This document shows, one piece after another, positions 41,414-51,391 of a stretch of DNA of 64,000 nt (its first letter is position 1; each line of letters opens with the position of its first letter). A program made the position numbers and the translations under genes. Source of the stretch: JAVBJN01 sp031546985. GTDB lineage: Bacteria > Bacteroidota > Bacteroidia > Chitinophagales > Chitinophagaceae. Below the pieces are notes generated by a model. The model was not told the DNA's origin, did no database searches, and saw only the letters and a list, made by a program, of their open reading frames with translations. Location: assembly GCA_031546985.1 (NCBI GenBank), contig JAVBJN010000077.1, forward strand, positions 65,447 to 129,446, given 5' to 3'.

Positions 41414-43642
41414 ATGACCCTTTTTACCCGATTGAGCGGTGTGCTGCTGAGTATGATGCTGGCAGGAACCGCAATGGCGCAGGATAAACCCGATGCACCC
41501 CGTTTGTCTCCTCAGACCAAAATGTACTTATATGAAACCGCAAAGCCTGGTTACGATGGTGCCATGCTGCCCGACTATATTTACCGCGAATTGCCCGGTG
41601 GCAGGTACATCGCAGCTTTGGTAAAAGTGACGCCGGCTTTGAATGTTGCGCAACTGGAGCATTTGGGTGCGCGCATTGGTACACGGGCCGGCAATATCTG
41701 GATGGTGCAGATACCGGTGCAGTCTGTTAAGGCTTTTACCAGCATAAAAGGACTGGATTACGTTCAGTTGGATGAGCCGGTGCAACCGTTAATGGATTCG
41801 GTACGTAAAATGACGCGGGTAGATTCTGTTCACCAGGGCACCGGGCTGCCTATGCCATTGCAGGGCAAAGATGTGGTAATGGGTATTATAGATGGCGGCT
41901 TCGATTATACGCATCCTACCTTTATGGATATTACGGGCAACCGGTTCCGTATTAAACAGGTATGGGAAGAAGAAACAACAGGCACGCCTCCGGCTGGTTA
42001 CGCATATGGGCATGAAATGACCGATTCTACCGCCATTCGTACAAAAGGCTGGGACAGCACCAAAGTATTGTCGCACGGTACACATGTGGGTGGTATTGCG
42101 GGAGGGTCGGGTTATGGCAGTCCCAATAACGGAACGGAGTTTAGAGGCATAGCTTATGAGAGCGACCTGGTAATGGTGGGCATTGCATCGCGCCCAGGTA
42201 CAGCCATGAACACTGGTTTAACCAATATGGTAGATGGCCTGAACTATATTTTTACATACGCTGCTGCTAAGGGTAAGCCCGCTGTAGCCAACCTGAGCTG
42301 GGGCATCAATACCGGCCCGCACGATGGCACATCACTGTTTAGCCAGGCGGTAGACAATCTCACCGGTCCGGGAAAAATACTGGTGCTCTCTGCCGGTAAT
42401 GAAGGGGCGCAAAACCTGCATCTGCAAAAAAACTTTTCGGCTACCGATACCCTGGTGCATACCTTTCTTTCGTTTACCGCAGGATCGGATTCCAATACGG
42501 TAGATATGTGGGGCGAAACCGGGCAGTCTTTCTGCGCGGGCTTTTCATTGTATAACGCTGCCAATACAGAAGTAAGCAATACCGGTTTTATTTGCCTCGA
42601 CGACCTGGTGCACAGCACCTACCTGGTAGGTACCGGAGGCGATACCTGCTGGTTTACCATTACAACCAGCACGGCAGAGTTTAACCAAAAGCCGCGCATC
42701 TATGTAAAAGTGCGCAACAAAACAGCCGATAAAGTGGCTATTCACGTATCGGGCCACGGGGGCAAAATACATTTATGGAACAAGGAAGCATTTTCGAGCA
42801 ATGGTTTTAACTGGGCCACCAATGGCAATGTTATATCCACCATCAGCGATATGGCTACCACGCCAAGTGCGATAGCTGTAGGGGCTTACGCTTCTAAACT
42901 TTCCTTTACCAATATCAGTGGCGATCCGTTATCCTATAGCGGTACGCCCAAAGCATTGGCTTTTTTCTCCAGCCGCGGACCTGCAATTGATGGAACGGTG
43001 CAACCCTTTATTACAGCGCCGGGCCATACGGTGGTTTCGGCGGTGAGCTCGTTCGACAGTACATTTATTCCAACAGGCAGTGGGTATTCCAGCGCTATAA
43101 GTTCGTACCTAGATCCGGTGAGCGGCAAAGATTATTTGTATGGCGCTTTCTCCGGTACTTCTATGTCTTCTCCGGTTGTAGCAGGTGTAGTAGGGCTCAT
43201 GTTGCAACTCGATCCCACGCTTTCTCCGGCACAGGTTAAGGCCATTATTAAAGAAACGGCTATCCGTGATAGTTATACCGGTAACATTCCTGCTACAGGC
43301 AGCAATACCTGGGGTTTTGGCAGAATTAATGCTTATGCAGCAATCAAAAAAATGGCAGCGTTAACGAGTATTACACCCGTTAATAGCAATACGCCGGAGT
43401 GCTTCCTGTATCCCAATCCTGGTACGGGTTCGTTTACACTTGCATACCAAAGCGCCCGCCCGGAAAAACTGCTGGTGCAGGTATATAACCTGTCGGGTGT
43501 GCTAGTGCAAACTGCTACTTACCAGACTGTAGAAGGGTGGAATAATTATGCGCTCAACCTGCAGGCTTTAAGCAAAGGCACTTACATTACCCGCATTTCT
43601 GGCAAACAAGCATCGCAAGCTATAAAAACGGTTATCCGCTAA
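41414..43642 (+). CDS. Secreted S8 subtilase with T9SS tail
   Basis: This encodes 742 residues with signal peptide MTLFTRLSGVLLSMMLAGTAMA. After an inhibitor-like propeptide region, the catalytic triad appears as Asp in GIIDGGFDYTHP (about 159), His in LSHGTHVGGIAGG (about 221) and Ser in GTSMSSPVVAGVVG (about 583). An insertion of roughly 150 residues between His and Ser resembles a jelly-roll domain. The end (CFLYPNPGTGSFTL, LSKGTYITRI) is a Por-type sorting domain. It is a secreted nutritional or processing protease, unrelated to the IetS-like protease at the window start. Confidence 0.92.
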   Translation: MTLFTRLSGVLLSMMLAGTAMAQDKPDAPRLSPQTKMYLYETAKPGYDGAMLPDYIYRELPGGRYIAALVKVTPALNVAQLEHLGARIGTRAGNIWMVQIPVQSVKAFTSIKGLDYVQLDEPVQPLMDSVRKMTRVDSVHQGTGLPMPLQGKDVVMGIIDGGFDYTHPTFMDITGNRFRIKQVWEEETTGTPPAGYAYGHEMTDSTAIRTKGWDSTKVLSHGTHVGGIAGGSGYGSPNNGTEFRGIAYESDLVMVGIASRPGTAMNTGLTNMVDGLNYIFTYAAAKGKPAVANLSWGINTGPHDGTSLFSQAVDNLTGPGKILVLSAGNEGAQNLHLQKNFSATDTLVHTFLSFTAGSDSNTVDMWGETGQSFCAGFSLYNAANTEVSNTGFICLDDLVHSTYLVGTGGDTCWFTITTSTAEFNQKPRIYVKVRNKTADKVAIHVSGHGGKIHLWNKEAFSSNGFNWATNGNVISTISDMATTPSAIAVGAYASKLSFTNISGDPLSYSGTPKALAFFSSRGPAIDGTVQPFITAPGHTVVSAVSSFDSTFIPTGSGYSSAISSYLDPVSGKDYLYGAFSGTSMSSPVVAGVVGLMLQLDPTLSPAQVKAIIKETAIRDSYTGNIPATGSNTWGFGRINAYAAIKKMAALTSITPVNSNTPECFLYPNPGTGSFTLAYQSARPEKLLVQVYNLSGVLVQTATYQTVEGWNNYALNLQALSKGTYITRISGKQASQAIKTVIR

Positions 43643-43659
43643 TAACTTCGCGTTAGGAT

Positions 43660-43702
43660 AAAACAGAAAGGCCACCGTTATGGTGGCCTTTCTGTTTTAT
43701 AT
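43660..43702. terminator. Bidirectional terminator
   Basis: AAACAGAAAGGCCACC and GGTGGCCTTTCTGTTT form a 16-bp perfect stem between converging genes. Confidence 0.9.
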
Positions 43703-43705
43703 GTT

Positions 43706-44668
43706 TTATGCTGTTACAAACAGGGCAGGAGCTTCTGATGCATCGAAGGCGCAAAGGAGTTGCAGGTGGGTCGATTCTGCTTCAATCTGCCCGGTAAAGA
43801 GCAGGTAGTCGTTTTCGTTAATGCGTTTAGAGCGCAAGCGTTCGCTGGCATCGAAAGGCACCAGGTAATTAGCGGCGGCTGCCATCCAGGTTTGCGGGGT
43901 TACCAACATGTAATCGCCGGGGCTGGGCTCCAGCAGCAAATGATCGTTGGGGTTAAGCACTACCGGTTGGCGGTGGTGCCAGAATACGGCATTTACTTTG
44001 CGGGGCTCATCAAAATCATCGTCGGTTAAGATGTGCAGGCATTGGGTAAGCGAGCAAGGGTGGCGATACTCCGGGTGCCAGATCACATCTCTGATGGTAT
44101 CGGCAATGGTTTGAAAATTGGTGAGCTCGTAAGTATCCAGTTGCAACCATTTTTTGTTGAGCATAAAATAGTTGAATCCGTTGGATGCCGATATGCATTC
44201 GCCTTGCTGCAAAAGGCTAAGCAATTTGTCTTCAAACAAAGGCTGTACTTCGGCAAAACTTATTTCGGGTTGCGATTTTTTCCATTCGTCGATCAGCTTA
44301 TCCAGCGATTTACCGGCCTCGAGGCTGCTGAGCAGAAAGCTCGCTGCATTAAACAATTGAAGGTCTTCGGCGCAGCACCAGTAGTTGTCTAAAGAAAGTG
44401 TAATGCGGTATGGCGGCCCGCCATCGATATCAGATACCTCACAGTTGAACAGCAATGGCTGGCAACTGATAGAGGGTATTACAAAGTTGACCGCTGTTTT
44501 GGAGATCCAGTTGCAGGGCATGGAAATAACGATCCTGTTTAACGCATACTGAAGAAAATACAATACTTCCCATTCCTGAACTTCCCTGCTCAGCCAGCGT
44601 TCTCTGTAAAAGGGCGATACGGTGGGATGGTCTGAACTGTTCATTTCATTATAGTTGGTTGGTGACAT
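43706..44668 (-). CDS. Hypothetical protein (320 aa)
   Basis: This encodes 320 residues, or 312 if the second ATG (44644) is used. It has no signal peptide or transmembrane segment. Trp- and His-rich stretches (WHPEYRHP, VFWHHRQP) and the repeated use of 'LLEPSPGDYMLVTPQTW' give it the look of a folded cytosolic protein, but I recognise no family. It is divergent from the UbiD gene with about 160 bases between, and converges on the subtilase. Unrelated to its neighbours as far as I can see. Confidence 0.6.
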   Translation of the reverse strand: MSPTNYNEMNSSDHPTVSPFYRERWLSREVQEWEVLYFLQYALNRIVISMPCNWISKTAVNFVIPSISCQPLLFNCEVSDIDGGPPYRITLSLDNYWCCAEDLQLFNAASFLLSSLEAGKSLDKLIDEWKKSQPEISFAEVQPLFEDKLLSLLQQGECISASNGFNYFMLNKKWLQLDTYELTNFQTIADTIRDVIWHPEYRHPCSLTQCLHILTDDDFDEPRKVNAVFWHHRQPVVLNPNDHLLLEPSPGDYMLVTPQTWMAAAANYLVPFDASERLRSKRINENDYLLFTGQIEAESTHLQLLCAFDASEAPALFVTA

Positions 44669-44827
44669 AAAGTTACGCTCATGTACAACAGGATGTACAG
44701 GTTTTTTGACGGTATTTTAGTGGGGTATAAATTACGTACCAGTGGGTATTGTGTACTATCGCCAACTCCCTTATATTCGGTCTTTTGGCGGCTTTTCATC
44801 CATTTGCATAGTATATTTACCGCCATT

Positions 44828-46669
44828 ATGGGTTACAGAACATTACAGGAGTGTGTGGCCGATCTGGAAAAGCACGGTCACCTGGTACGCATCAGGGAAG
44901 AAGTAGATCCTTACCTTGAAATGGCGGCCATCCATCTTAAAGTGTATGCACAGCAAGGTCCCGCATTATATTTCGAAAAAGTAAAGGGTAGCCGTTACCC
45001 GGCAGTGAGCAACATGTGTGGCACTTTGGCGCGCAGCAGGTTTATGTTTCGCGATACACTCGATAAAATAAAACAGCTTGTAGATATTAAAGGCGATCCG
45101 ATGCAGGTGATGAAACACCCGCTGCGGTATGCTGGTGTAAGCATGACTGCGCTTTCGGCCCTGCCTATGAAAGTAGGCCGCAGTGTGCTAAGCCAGTTCG
45201 AAGAGATCAAAATCACCGATATACCGCCGGTTGTAAACTGGCCTATGGATGGCGGCCCGTTTGTAACACTGCCACAAGTGTATACCGAAGATGCAGATGC
45301 GCCCGGCGCTATGAAGGCCAACCTGGGTATGTACCGCATTCAGCTTTCGGGCAATGACTATAATACCAACAAGGAAATAGGCTTGCATTACCAGATACAC
45401 AGGGGTATAGGCGTGCACCAGACCAAGGCCAATGCCAAAGGTCAGCCGTTGAAAGTGAGCATTTTTGTTGGCGGCGCACCCTCGCATACATTGGCTGCCG
45501 TTATGCCCTTGCCCGAAGGGCTTTCTGAGCTTACGTTTGCCGGCGCGCTTAACAACCGCCGGTTCCGCTATACTTACGATGATGAGGGGTATTGCATTTC
45601 TGCAGATGCCGATTTTGTAATTACAGGTTATGTAAACCCTATGGAAAATAAACCCGAAGGGCCTTTTGGCGACCACCTGGGGTATTACAGTCTTACGCAC
45701 CCTTTTCCACTCATGCATGTGCACAAGGTGTACGCTAAGAAAAATGCCATCTGGCCTTTTACCGTTGTAGGCCGTCCGCCACAGGAAGATACCAGTTTTG
45801 GAGAGCTTATACACGATATTACAGGCAGCGCCATTCCTTCGGAGATTCCCGGTGTGCATGCTGTGCATGCGGTAGATGCCGCTGGTGTACATCCCTTGTT
45901 GTTTGCAATTGGCAGTGAGCGGTATACCCCTTACCTGCAAGTACGCAAACCGCAGGAGCTACTTACCATAGCCAATCATATTTTAGGTACCAACCAACTG
46001 AGCCTGGCCAAATACTTGTTTATTGCCGCTAAGCAAGACGATCCGCAACTCGATATACACCATGTGGAGCCGTTTATGCGGCATATACTGGAACGGGTAG
46101 ATCTTAGCCGCGATCTGCATTTTTATACCCAAACCACCATCGATACCCTCGATTACAGCGGCAGCGGACTCAATAGCGGCTCCAAAGTGGCTATTGCCGC
46201 AGCGGGTGCACCTATTCGCAGTCTTTGGAACGAGGTGCCGGGTGCGGTGCATTTCCCCCGGCCATTGCACCATGTAAAAATGGTAATGCCAGGTGTGTGT
46301 GCGGTAGAAGCGCCGCCTTATGTAAGTGAAGAAAAAGCGTTGCAGGAAATAGCCCTGCTGCAAGAGGTACTGGGCAATGCCGATTTGTCGGGCATACCAT
46401 TGCTGGTGCTTTGCGACGATGCCAATTTTGTGGCCGAAACAGTGAACAACTTTGTATGGGTGACTTTTACCCGCAGCAATCCATCGCACGATATACATGG
46501 CATCAATGCCTTTACCGAGCATAAGCATTGGGGCTGCAAAGGGCCGCTTATTATCGATGCGCGCATTAAGCCACACCATGCACCACCGTTGATGATGACG
46601 CCCGAAGTAGAAGAACAGATCAGCCGTTTGTGGCAATCAGGCGGTTCGCTGCACGGTATTGTAAAATAA
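44828..46669 (+). CDS. UbiD-family (de)carboxylase
   Basis: The ATG of MGYRTLQECVADLEKHGHLV gives 613 residues; the longer upstream reading has no family similarity. UbiD features are clear: LEMAAIHLKVYAQQGPALYF near the N-terminus, MYRIQLSGND and HYQIHRGIGVH in the core, and the E-x-P-F-G-D-H-L-G motif (EGPFGDHLGYYS) that holds the catalytic Glu. The enzyme uses prenylated FMN made by a UbiX partner, which is not in this window. Likely substrates are aromatic acids in quinone or menaquinone (futalosine) synthesis, but this is inference. Confidence 0.92.
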   Translation: MGYRTLQECVADLEKHGHLVRIREEVDPYLEMAAIHLKVYAQQGPALYFEKVKGSRYPAVSNMCGTLARSRFMFRDTLDKIKQLVDIKGDPMQVMKHPLRYAGVSMTALSALPMKVGRSVLSQFEEIKITDIPPVVNWPMDGGPFVTLPQVYTEDADAPGAMKANLGMYRIQLSGNDYNTNKEIGLHYQIHRGIGVHQTKANAKGQPLKVSIFVGGAPSHTLAAVMPLPEGLSELTFAGALNNRRFRYTYDDEGYCISADADFVITGYVNPMENKPEGPFGDHLGYYSLTHPFPLMHVHKVYAKKNAIWPFTVVGRPPQEDTSFGELIHDITGSAIPSEIPGVHAVHAVDAAGVHPLLFAIGSERYTPYLQVRKPQELLTIANHILGTNQLSLAKYLFIAAKQDDPQLDIHHVEPFMRHILERVDLSRDLHFYTQTTIDTLDYSGSGLNSGSKVAIAAAGAPIRSLWNEVPGAVHFPRPLHHVKMVMPGVCAVEAPPYVSEEKALQEIALLQEVLGNADLSGIPLLVLCDDANFVAETVNNFVWVTFTRSNPSHDIHGINAFTEHKHWGCKGPLIIDARIKPHHAPPLMMTPEVEEQISRLWQSGGSLHGIVK

Positions 46670-46677
46670 TAGCCCAT

Positions 46678-46717
46678 TAAAAAAGCCTCCCCACAATACT
46701 GTGGGGAGGCTTTTGCT
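46678..46717. terminator. Bidirectional terminator
   Basis: AAAAAGCCTCCCCACA and TGTGGGGAGGCTTTT form a perfect stem of about 15 bp between converging genes. Confidence 0.9.
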
Positions 46718-46748
46718 GTGTTGTTGTATATGAGAAAACTTGATCTGA

Positions 46749-47621
46749 TTATAAATGTCCCATTTTACCACTGCGGTAATCGGCCAGCGCTTCGTTGATC
46801 TCCTCTGGTGTGTTCATCACAAACGGACCATAAGCTACAATAGGCTCGTTAATAGGTTCGCCGCTCAGTACAATAAGGGAGCTGTCGTCGATGGCTACAA
46901 TCTCTACCGCACCTTCTTCGTTCTGCATTACTGCAAAAGCGATGGCATGCACAATATTATCGCCAATGCTGGCAGTACCTTTTTTGAGCAATACACCGGT
47001 ATTATAATGTGCTGGCAAATCCAACTGTACCATATCGCCAGCTTTGAGCTCTATGTGGTACATATGTAAAGGCGTATGTGTGGTAGCCGGGCCTTTTACA
47101 TCGCCGTAGCTGCCTGCAATTACGCGCAGCGTACTGCCTTCTTCGCCAATAGCTACTTCGGGAATATCGGCTTTGGTAATACCCTGGTAAGATGGGGTAT
47201 CCATTTTATTGGCTTTGGGCAGGTTTACCCATAATTGTAACATTTCCAATGTGCCGCCTTCGGCTGCAAATGCGGGTTCGTGTTTTTCTTCGTGCACCAC
47301 ACCGCCTGCTGCGGTCATCCATTGCACATCGCCGGGATAAATTACACCCGAATTGCCACCCGAATCCCGGTGCGCTACCGCACCCTGGAATGCTACCGTA
47401 ACTGTTTCAAAACCACGGTGCGGATGTTCCTCTACACCTCTTGGGTTTTGGGTAGGCGGGAAATAGGTAGGCGCGCCATAGTCCATCAGGAAAAACGGGC
47501 TCATCCGGCTCAGCGGAATCTCGTTGTTGCTGGGAAACAGGTTGAACACCTTAAATCCATCGCCCACCATATTGGCGTGATGGCTGCGGATAACGGTTTC
47601 TACTTTTCTGGTGTTATTCAT
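46749..47621 (-). CDS. Pirin-family protein
   Basis: This encodes 290 residues of a bicupin. The N-terminal cupin carries the pirin metal ligands: two His in EEHPHRGFETVT (about 62-64) and His plus Glu in GGVVHEEKHE (about 106-109). The C-terminal cupin is complete. Some pirins oxidise flavonoids (quercetin 2,3-dioxygenase) and others act as regulators; the metal site is intact so oxygenase activity is possible. It stands alone, divergent from the sigma factor gene. Confidence 0.92.
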   Translation of the reverse strand: MNNTRKVETVIRSHHANMVGDGFKVFNLFPSNNEIPLSRMSPFFLMDYGAPTYFPPTQNPRGVEEHPHRGFETVTVAFQGAVAHRDSGGNSGVIYPGDVQWMTAAGGVVHEEKHEPAFAAEGGTLEMLQLWVNLPKANKMDTPSYQGITKADIPEVAIGEEGSTLRVIAGSYGDVKGPATTHTPLHMYHIELKAGDMVQLDLPAHYNTGVLLKKGTASIGDNIVHAIAFAVMQNEEGAVEIVAIDDSSLIVLSGEPINEPIVAYGPFVMNTPEEINEALADYRSGKMGHL

Positions 47622-47802
47622 AATATATCCTTTGGTGTTTAACCATCTAATTTGATGCCACGCCCATATGCTGCAAAAAGGGCATGTGTTTTATGGCGTA
47701 TTGGCGCAATTTAACATTCCGTTAGGCCGCCTTTGGCAGGATTGTTAAAATATTTTGCAAAAACGGGTAGGGGTAGATAGCTATCACGTTGTCTTACACT
47801 AA

Positions 47803-48429
47803 ATGGAGCTATTGATAGAAGACGTTATATTTGGTTTGCCTAACCAAAGCATACGAATGGAATCCAGCGAATCGCAACCCGTCATAGCCGGCGCATTGTC
47901 AGGGGAAGCGGCCTTTGAGCAGGTTTTTAAGACCAGTTTCAAAAGCCTGCACGCTTATGCCTGCACAATACTGAAAGACGATATTATGGCCGAAGAAATG
48001 GTGCAGAACGTGTTCTGCAAATTGTGGGAGAAGAAAGACCAGATACAGATCAGCCAATCGGTTAATGCTTACCTCTACAGGTCGGTGTACAACGAATGCC
48101 TCAATTACCTCAAACACCAGAAGGTAAAAGACGCTTATGTAAACCATGCCCGCCATCATATGCCCCAGCAGCAAAACAATACTTCGGGAAAGTTGCAGCT
48201 CAGCGAGTTACAGCAGCGCATCAGCAAAGCGCTGGAGTCGCTGCCGGAGCAATGCCGTACGGTTTTTCAGCTGAGCCGGTTCGAAGAACTGAAATACCAG
48301 GAAATAGCCGACAGGCTGTCCATTTCGGTAAAAACCGTTGAAAATCACATGGGTAAGGCGCTTCGCCTGATGCGGACTCAATTGGCCGATTTTCTGCCTT
48401 TGCTGTTGATTTATTTAATGACTTTGTAA
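47803..48429 (+). CDS. ECF RNA polymerase sigma-70 factor
   Basis: This encodes 208 residues; a second ATG at 47857 would remove 18 N-terminal residues and is also plausible. Sigma region 2 spans FEQVFKTSFKSLHAYACTIL and EEMVQNVFCKLWEKKDQ; region 4 has LPEQCRTVFQLSRFEELKYQ and EIADRLSISVKTVENHMGKAL. It belongs to the Bacteroidota FecI-like group and is followed by a FecR-type anti-sigma factor after ten bases. A cell-surface or outer-membrane signal probably releases it through that partner. Confidence 0.92.
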   Translation: MELLIEDVIFGLPNQSIRMESSESQPVIAGALSGEAAFEQVFKTSFKSLHAYACTILKDDIMAEEMVQNVFCKLWEKKDQIQISQSVNAYLYRSVYNECLNYLKHQKVKDAYVNHARHHMPQQQNNTSGKLQLSELQQRISKALESLPEQCRTVFQLSRFEELKYQEIADRLSISVKTVENHMGKALRLMRTQLADFLPLLLIYLMTL

Positions 48430-48439
48430 ACTTAAACTG

Positions 48440-49417
48440 TTGATACATTCTGATTATAATATTACAGATGACTTGCTGGTAAAGTACGTGCTGGGAGAGG
48501 TTACGGCCGGGGAGCGCGTGCTGGTAGAGGATTGGGCGGCGGCCGATGAGCGGAATGCGAAACAATTGGAGCATTTCCGGCTTATCTGGAACCAAAGCCG
48601 CGATCTGGCTGCCCGTTCCACTGTTGATCCCAATGCTGCATGGCAGCGCTTTCAGACGAGAGTGAGCCAGCCTGTGCAAACCCAGCCCCAGGGCAAAGTG
48701 CGCCGCATGACCTTTCCGGTATGGACCAGGATTGCCGCCGCAATAGCTATTCTCATTGGCAGCACCTGGCTGTGGTACACTTTTACCAACCCGCTGATGC
48801 AAACCCTGCAAGCCAACGGAAAAGTGGTGACCCAAAAACTGGCCGACGGCTCTGTGGTGACCCTCAATAAAAACGCCACACTGTACTATCCCGAAACCTT
48901 TAAAGGCAACGAACGGCATATCAAGCTCGAGGGCGAAGCCTTTTTCGAGATTGCACCCGATAAAACACATCCTTTTATTATCGATGCCAACGAGGCCGCG
49001 GTAAAAGTGGTGGGCACTTCTTTTAATGTAAAAACCAGCGAAACCCTTACCGAGGTTATTGTAGAAACCGGAATAGTGGAGGTGAGCAAGAAGAAAAACA
49101 CGGTGCAGCTTACGCCCCACGAAAAAGCTACCGTGCGCCAGAATGAGCAGATGCCCGAAAAACAGGCCAATAACGATGAGTTATACAATTATTACCACAC
49201 CCGCTTGTTTGTGTGCAACAATACACCGCTTGGCCGGTTTGTACATGTATTGAACGAGGCTTATGATGTAAACATTGTAATAGCCGATCCTTACCTGGCC
49301 CAGCAACCGCTGACCTCTACTTTTAAAGATGAATCGCTTGATAATATTTTACGTGTGATCGGAGAAACGTTTAACATAACGGTGAGTAAGAACGGAAGCA
49401 ATATCGTGCTGAAATAA
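48440..49417 (+). CDS. FecR-family anti-sigma factor
   Basis: This encodes 325 residues from a TTG start; no nearer ATG fits. The cytoplasmic N-terminus (about 1-80) would bind the sigma factor, one transmembrane helix follows (WTRIAAAIAILIGSTWLWY, about 95-113), then the periplasmic FecR domain (LADGSVVTLNKNATLYYP, LEGEAFFEIA) and a C-terminal STN-like DUF4974 domain (LDNILRVIGETFNI). It lies between the ECF sigma gene and the STN-repeat gene, so it transmits an envelope signal to that sigma factor. Confidence 0.92.
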   Translation: MIHSDYNITDDLLVKYVLGEVTAGERVLVEDWAAADERNAKQLEHFRLIWNQSRDLAARSTVDPNAAWQRFQTRVSQPVQTQPQGKVRRMTFPVWTRIAAAIAILIGSTWLWYTFTNPLMQTLQANGKVVTQKLADGSVVTLNKNATLYYPETFKGNERHIKLEGEAFFEIAPDKTHPFIIDANEAAVKVVGTSFNVKTSETLTEVIVETGIVEVSKKKNTVQLTPHEKATVRQNEQMPEKQANNDELYNYYHTRLFVCNNTPLGRFVHVLNEAYDVNIVIADPYLAQQPLTSTFKDESLDNILRVIGETFNITVSKNGSNIVLK

Positions 49418-49453
49418 ATTATCGTTTACTTTGACCCACATTATTCTACCAGA

Positions 49454-51253
49454 TTGATCCCGAAATTATTTTTTACCCTATTATTGATCTGCTGCGCACC
49501 AGCAGTTTTTGCCCAGCAACTGCTGGGCAAAAAAGTTTCTGTAACCGTGGTGGATAAACCGGTGCAGGAAGTGCTTACGCAAATCAGTAAGCAAGGTGAT
49601 TTCCAGTTTTCCTACAACAGCAACCTTACCAAAAAATATGGCAAAGTATCTATCACCGCTGAAGATAAAACAGTGAAGCAGGTGCTGGATATGATCTTCG
49701 ATGGCAGCTGCCTGTATCGCGAAACGGGTAATTATGTGATATTGCGCAAACCCGGTGAGTACAGCTATACCATTAGCGGTTACGTCCGGGATTTGTCTAC
49801 CGGGCAGAGCGTGCCCAATGCCAGTGTGTATGAGCAGCACCAGCTGGTTTCTACCCTTACCAACGAAGAAGGGTTTTTTCGTTTAAAGCTGAAAGACAAA
49901 TATCCCGATGCGGCCATCAGCCTCAGCAAGCACATGTATATGGATACACTGATGCCGCTGGAACCGGGCTTTGACCAGCAATTGACCGTAAGCCTGGCTC
50001 CTGTAAAAACCAAAACGCTTCCTGTAGTGCTTATTACCGATAAGCCCGAGGTAGAGAAAACCTGGCTGGGCCGTAATTTTCTTTCTTCCCGCCAAAAAGT
50101 GCAGAGCCTGAACATTGGTAACTATTTTGCCTCCAAACCATTTCAGTTCTCTATCATACCCGGTGTGGGCACGCATGGCAAAATGAGCGGGCAGGTAGAA
50201 GATAAATTCTCGTTTAATGTGCTGGGAGGTTACAATGCCGGTATTAACGGCTTTGAGCTGGGTACCATCTTTAATATCGTAAAAGGCGATATGAAATATG
50301 TGCAGATCGGTGGTTTGTTTAATATTGTAGGTGGTGGTATGGAAGGCGTGCAGATCGGTGGCGCTTACAACCAGGTGTTTGATTCCGTAGCAGGCGTGCA
50401 GATCGGTGGTTTAGGCTCTATTGTGAAGGGGAGTGTAGAAGGGGTACAGATTGGCGGGCTGGCCAATATTGATGGCGGCAGCATGGAAGGCGTGCAAATT
50501 GGTGGTTTATACAACCAGGCTTCTCATACGGTAAATGGCACGCAGATCGGCGGCATGGCCAATATTGCGCTGGGCGATATGAAGGGTACACAAATTGCAG
50601 GGTTGGTTAGCTTTGCAACCAATAGTGCCGAGGGCGTGCAGATCAGTGGCTTAATGAACTACGCCAAAGATTTTGATGGTATGCAGATCGCAGGTTTTTT
50701 GAACGTAGCCAAAACCGTAAAAGGGTTTCAGTTAGGGTTTATCAATATTGCCGATAGTTCTTCGGGGTTCAACCTCGGCTTTATCAACATCATCCGCAAT
50801 GGTTACCATAAGGCTTCGGTTTATGCCAACGATATTACGCCCTTCAATATAGCAGTGAAAACAGGTACCTATAAATTTTACAACATACTCTTTGCCGGTG
50901 CCGATCCTTTTGGCGATAAAGCCTACACGGTGGGTTATGGCATCGGTAGCGATTTTCGTTTGGGGCGCCGGTTGTCGTTAACCCTGGAGTTATCGGCACA
51001 AGGCATGTATCTCGGCACCTGGGAGAATGTGCCTACCATCAGCAGGTTGCAACCCAGCTTGCAGGTGCAGGTAGCCAAAGGTGTCAGGGTTTATGCAGGT
51101 CCTGCCTTATCGGTTTGTTATTCGCCGCTGCCGTTTACGCCGGTTAGCGGGTACGAGACGCTGCCTATTCCCGAGCCAGGTACGTTTAGCTGGGATCTGG
51201 GCAACCGGGTCAATAGCTGGTTGGGCTGGCAGGCTGGTATAGTCTTCTTCTGA
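49454..51253 (+). CDS. STN-domain protein with GVQIGGL surface repeats
   Basis: This encodes 599 residues from a TTG start with signal peptide MIPKLFFTLLLICCAPAVFA. Residues about 25-98 are an STN domain (VSVTVVDKPVQEVLTQIS), about 105-190 a carboxypeptidase-regulatory-like beta sandwich (ISGYVRDLSTGQSVPNASV). From about 260 to 440 a repeat of about 20 residues reads G-x-Q-[IL]-[GA]-G-[LF]-x-N, as in the LA_2272-type surface repeat. A C-terminal beta domain ends in Phe, like an outer-membrane strand. In this operon position a SusC/FecA-type TonB receptor is usual; here the STN domain caps a repeat protein instead. Confidence 0.75.
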   Translation: MIPKLFFTLLLICCAPAVFAQQLLGKKVSVTVVDKPVQEVLTQISKQGDFQFSYNSNLTKKYGKVSITAEDKTVKQVLDMIFDGSCLYRETGNYVILRKPGEYSYTISGYVRDLSTGQSVPNASVYEQHQLVSTLTNEEGFFRLKLKDKYPDAAISLSKHMYMDTLMPLEPGFDQQLTVSLAPVKTKTLPVVLITDKPEVEKTWLGRNFLSSRQKVQSLNIGNYFASKPFQFSIIPGVGTHGKMSGQVEDKFSFNVLGGYNAGINGFELGTIFNIVKGDMKYVQIGGLFNIVGGGMEGVQIGGAYNQVFDSVAGVQIGGLGSIVKGSVEGVQIGGLANIDGGSMEGVQIGGLYNQASHTVNGTQIGGMANIALGDMKGTQIAGLVSFATNSAEGVQISGLMNYAKDFDGMQIAGFLNVAKTVKGFQLGFINIADSSSGFNLGFINIIRNGYHKASVYANDITPFNIAVKTGTYKFYNILFAGADPFGDKAYTVGYGIGSDFRLGRRLSLTLELSAQGMYLGTWENVPTISRLQPSLQVQVAKGVRVYAGPALSVCYSPLPFTPVSGYETLPIPEPGTFSWDLGNRVNSWLGWQAGIVFF

Positions 51254-51274
51254 TCGTTGTTATTCGCATCATAC

Positions 51275-51315
51275 AAAGCCATTGATATTGTTCAGTGGCT
51301 TTTCTTTTTTTACAA
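51275..51315 (+). terminator. Weak terminator between the two repeat-protein genes
   Basis: AAAGCCATTGA and TCAGTGGCTTT form an imperfect stem followed by a T-rich run, about 25 bases after the stop of the STN protein. Confidence 0.5.
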
Positions 51316-51391
51316 AACGGGCATAAACTTTTAAACAGAGTAGGGGTAAGTTTTCATTCAGGTGTCTTGTTATAAATCATCTGAAAATACT

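Noticed and set aside
44681..44827. Extended N-terminus for the UbiD protein
   Set aside because: The extra 49 residues have no resemblance to UbiD proteins, and the ATG at 44828 gives the normal start MGYRTLQ.
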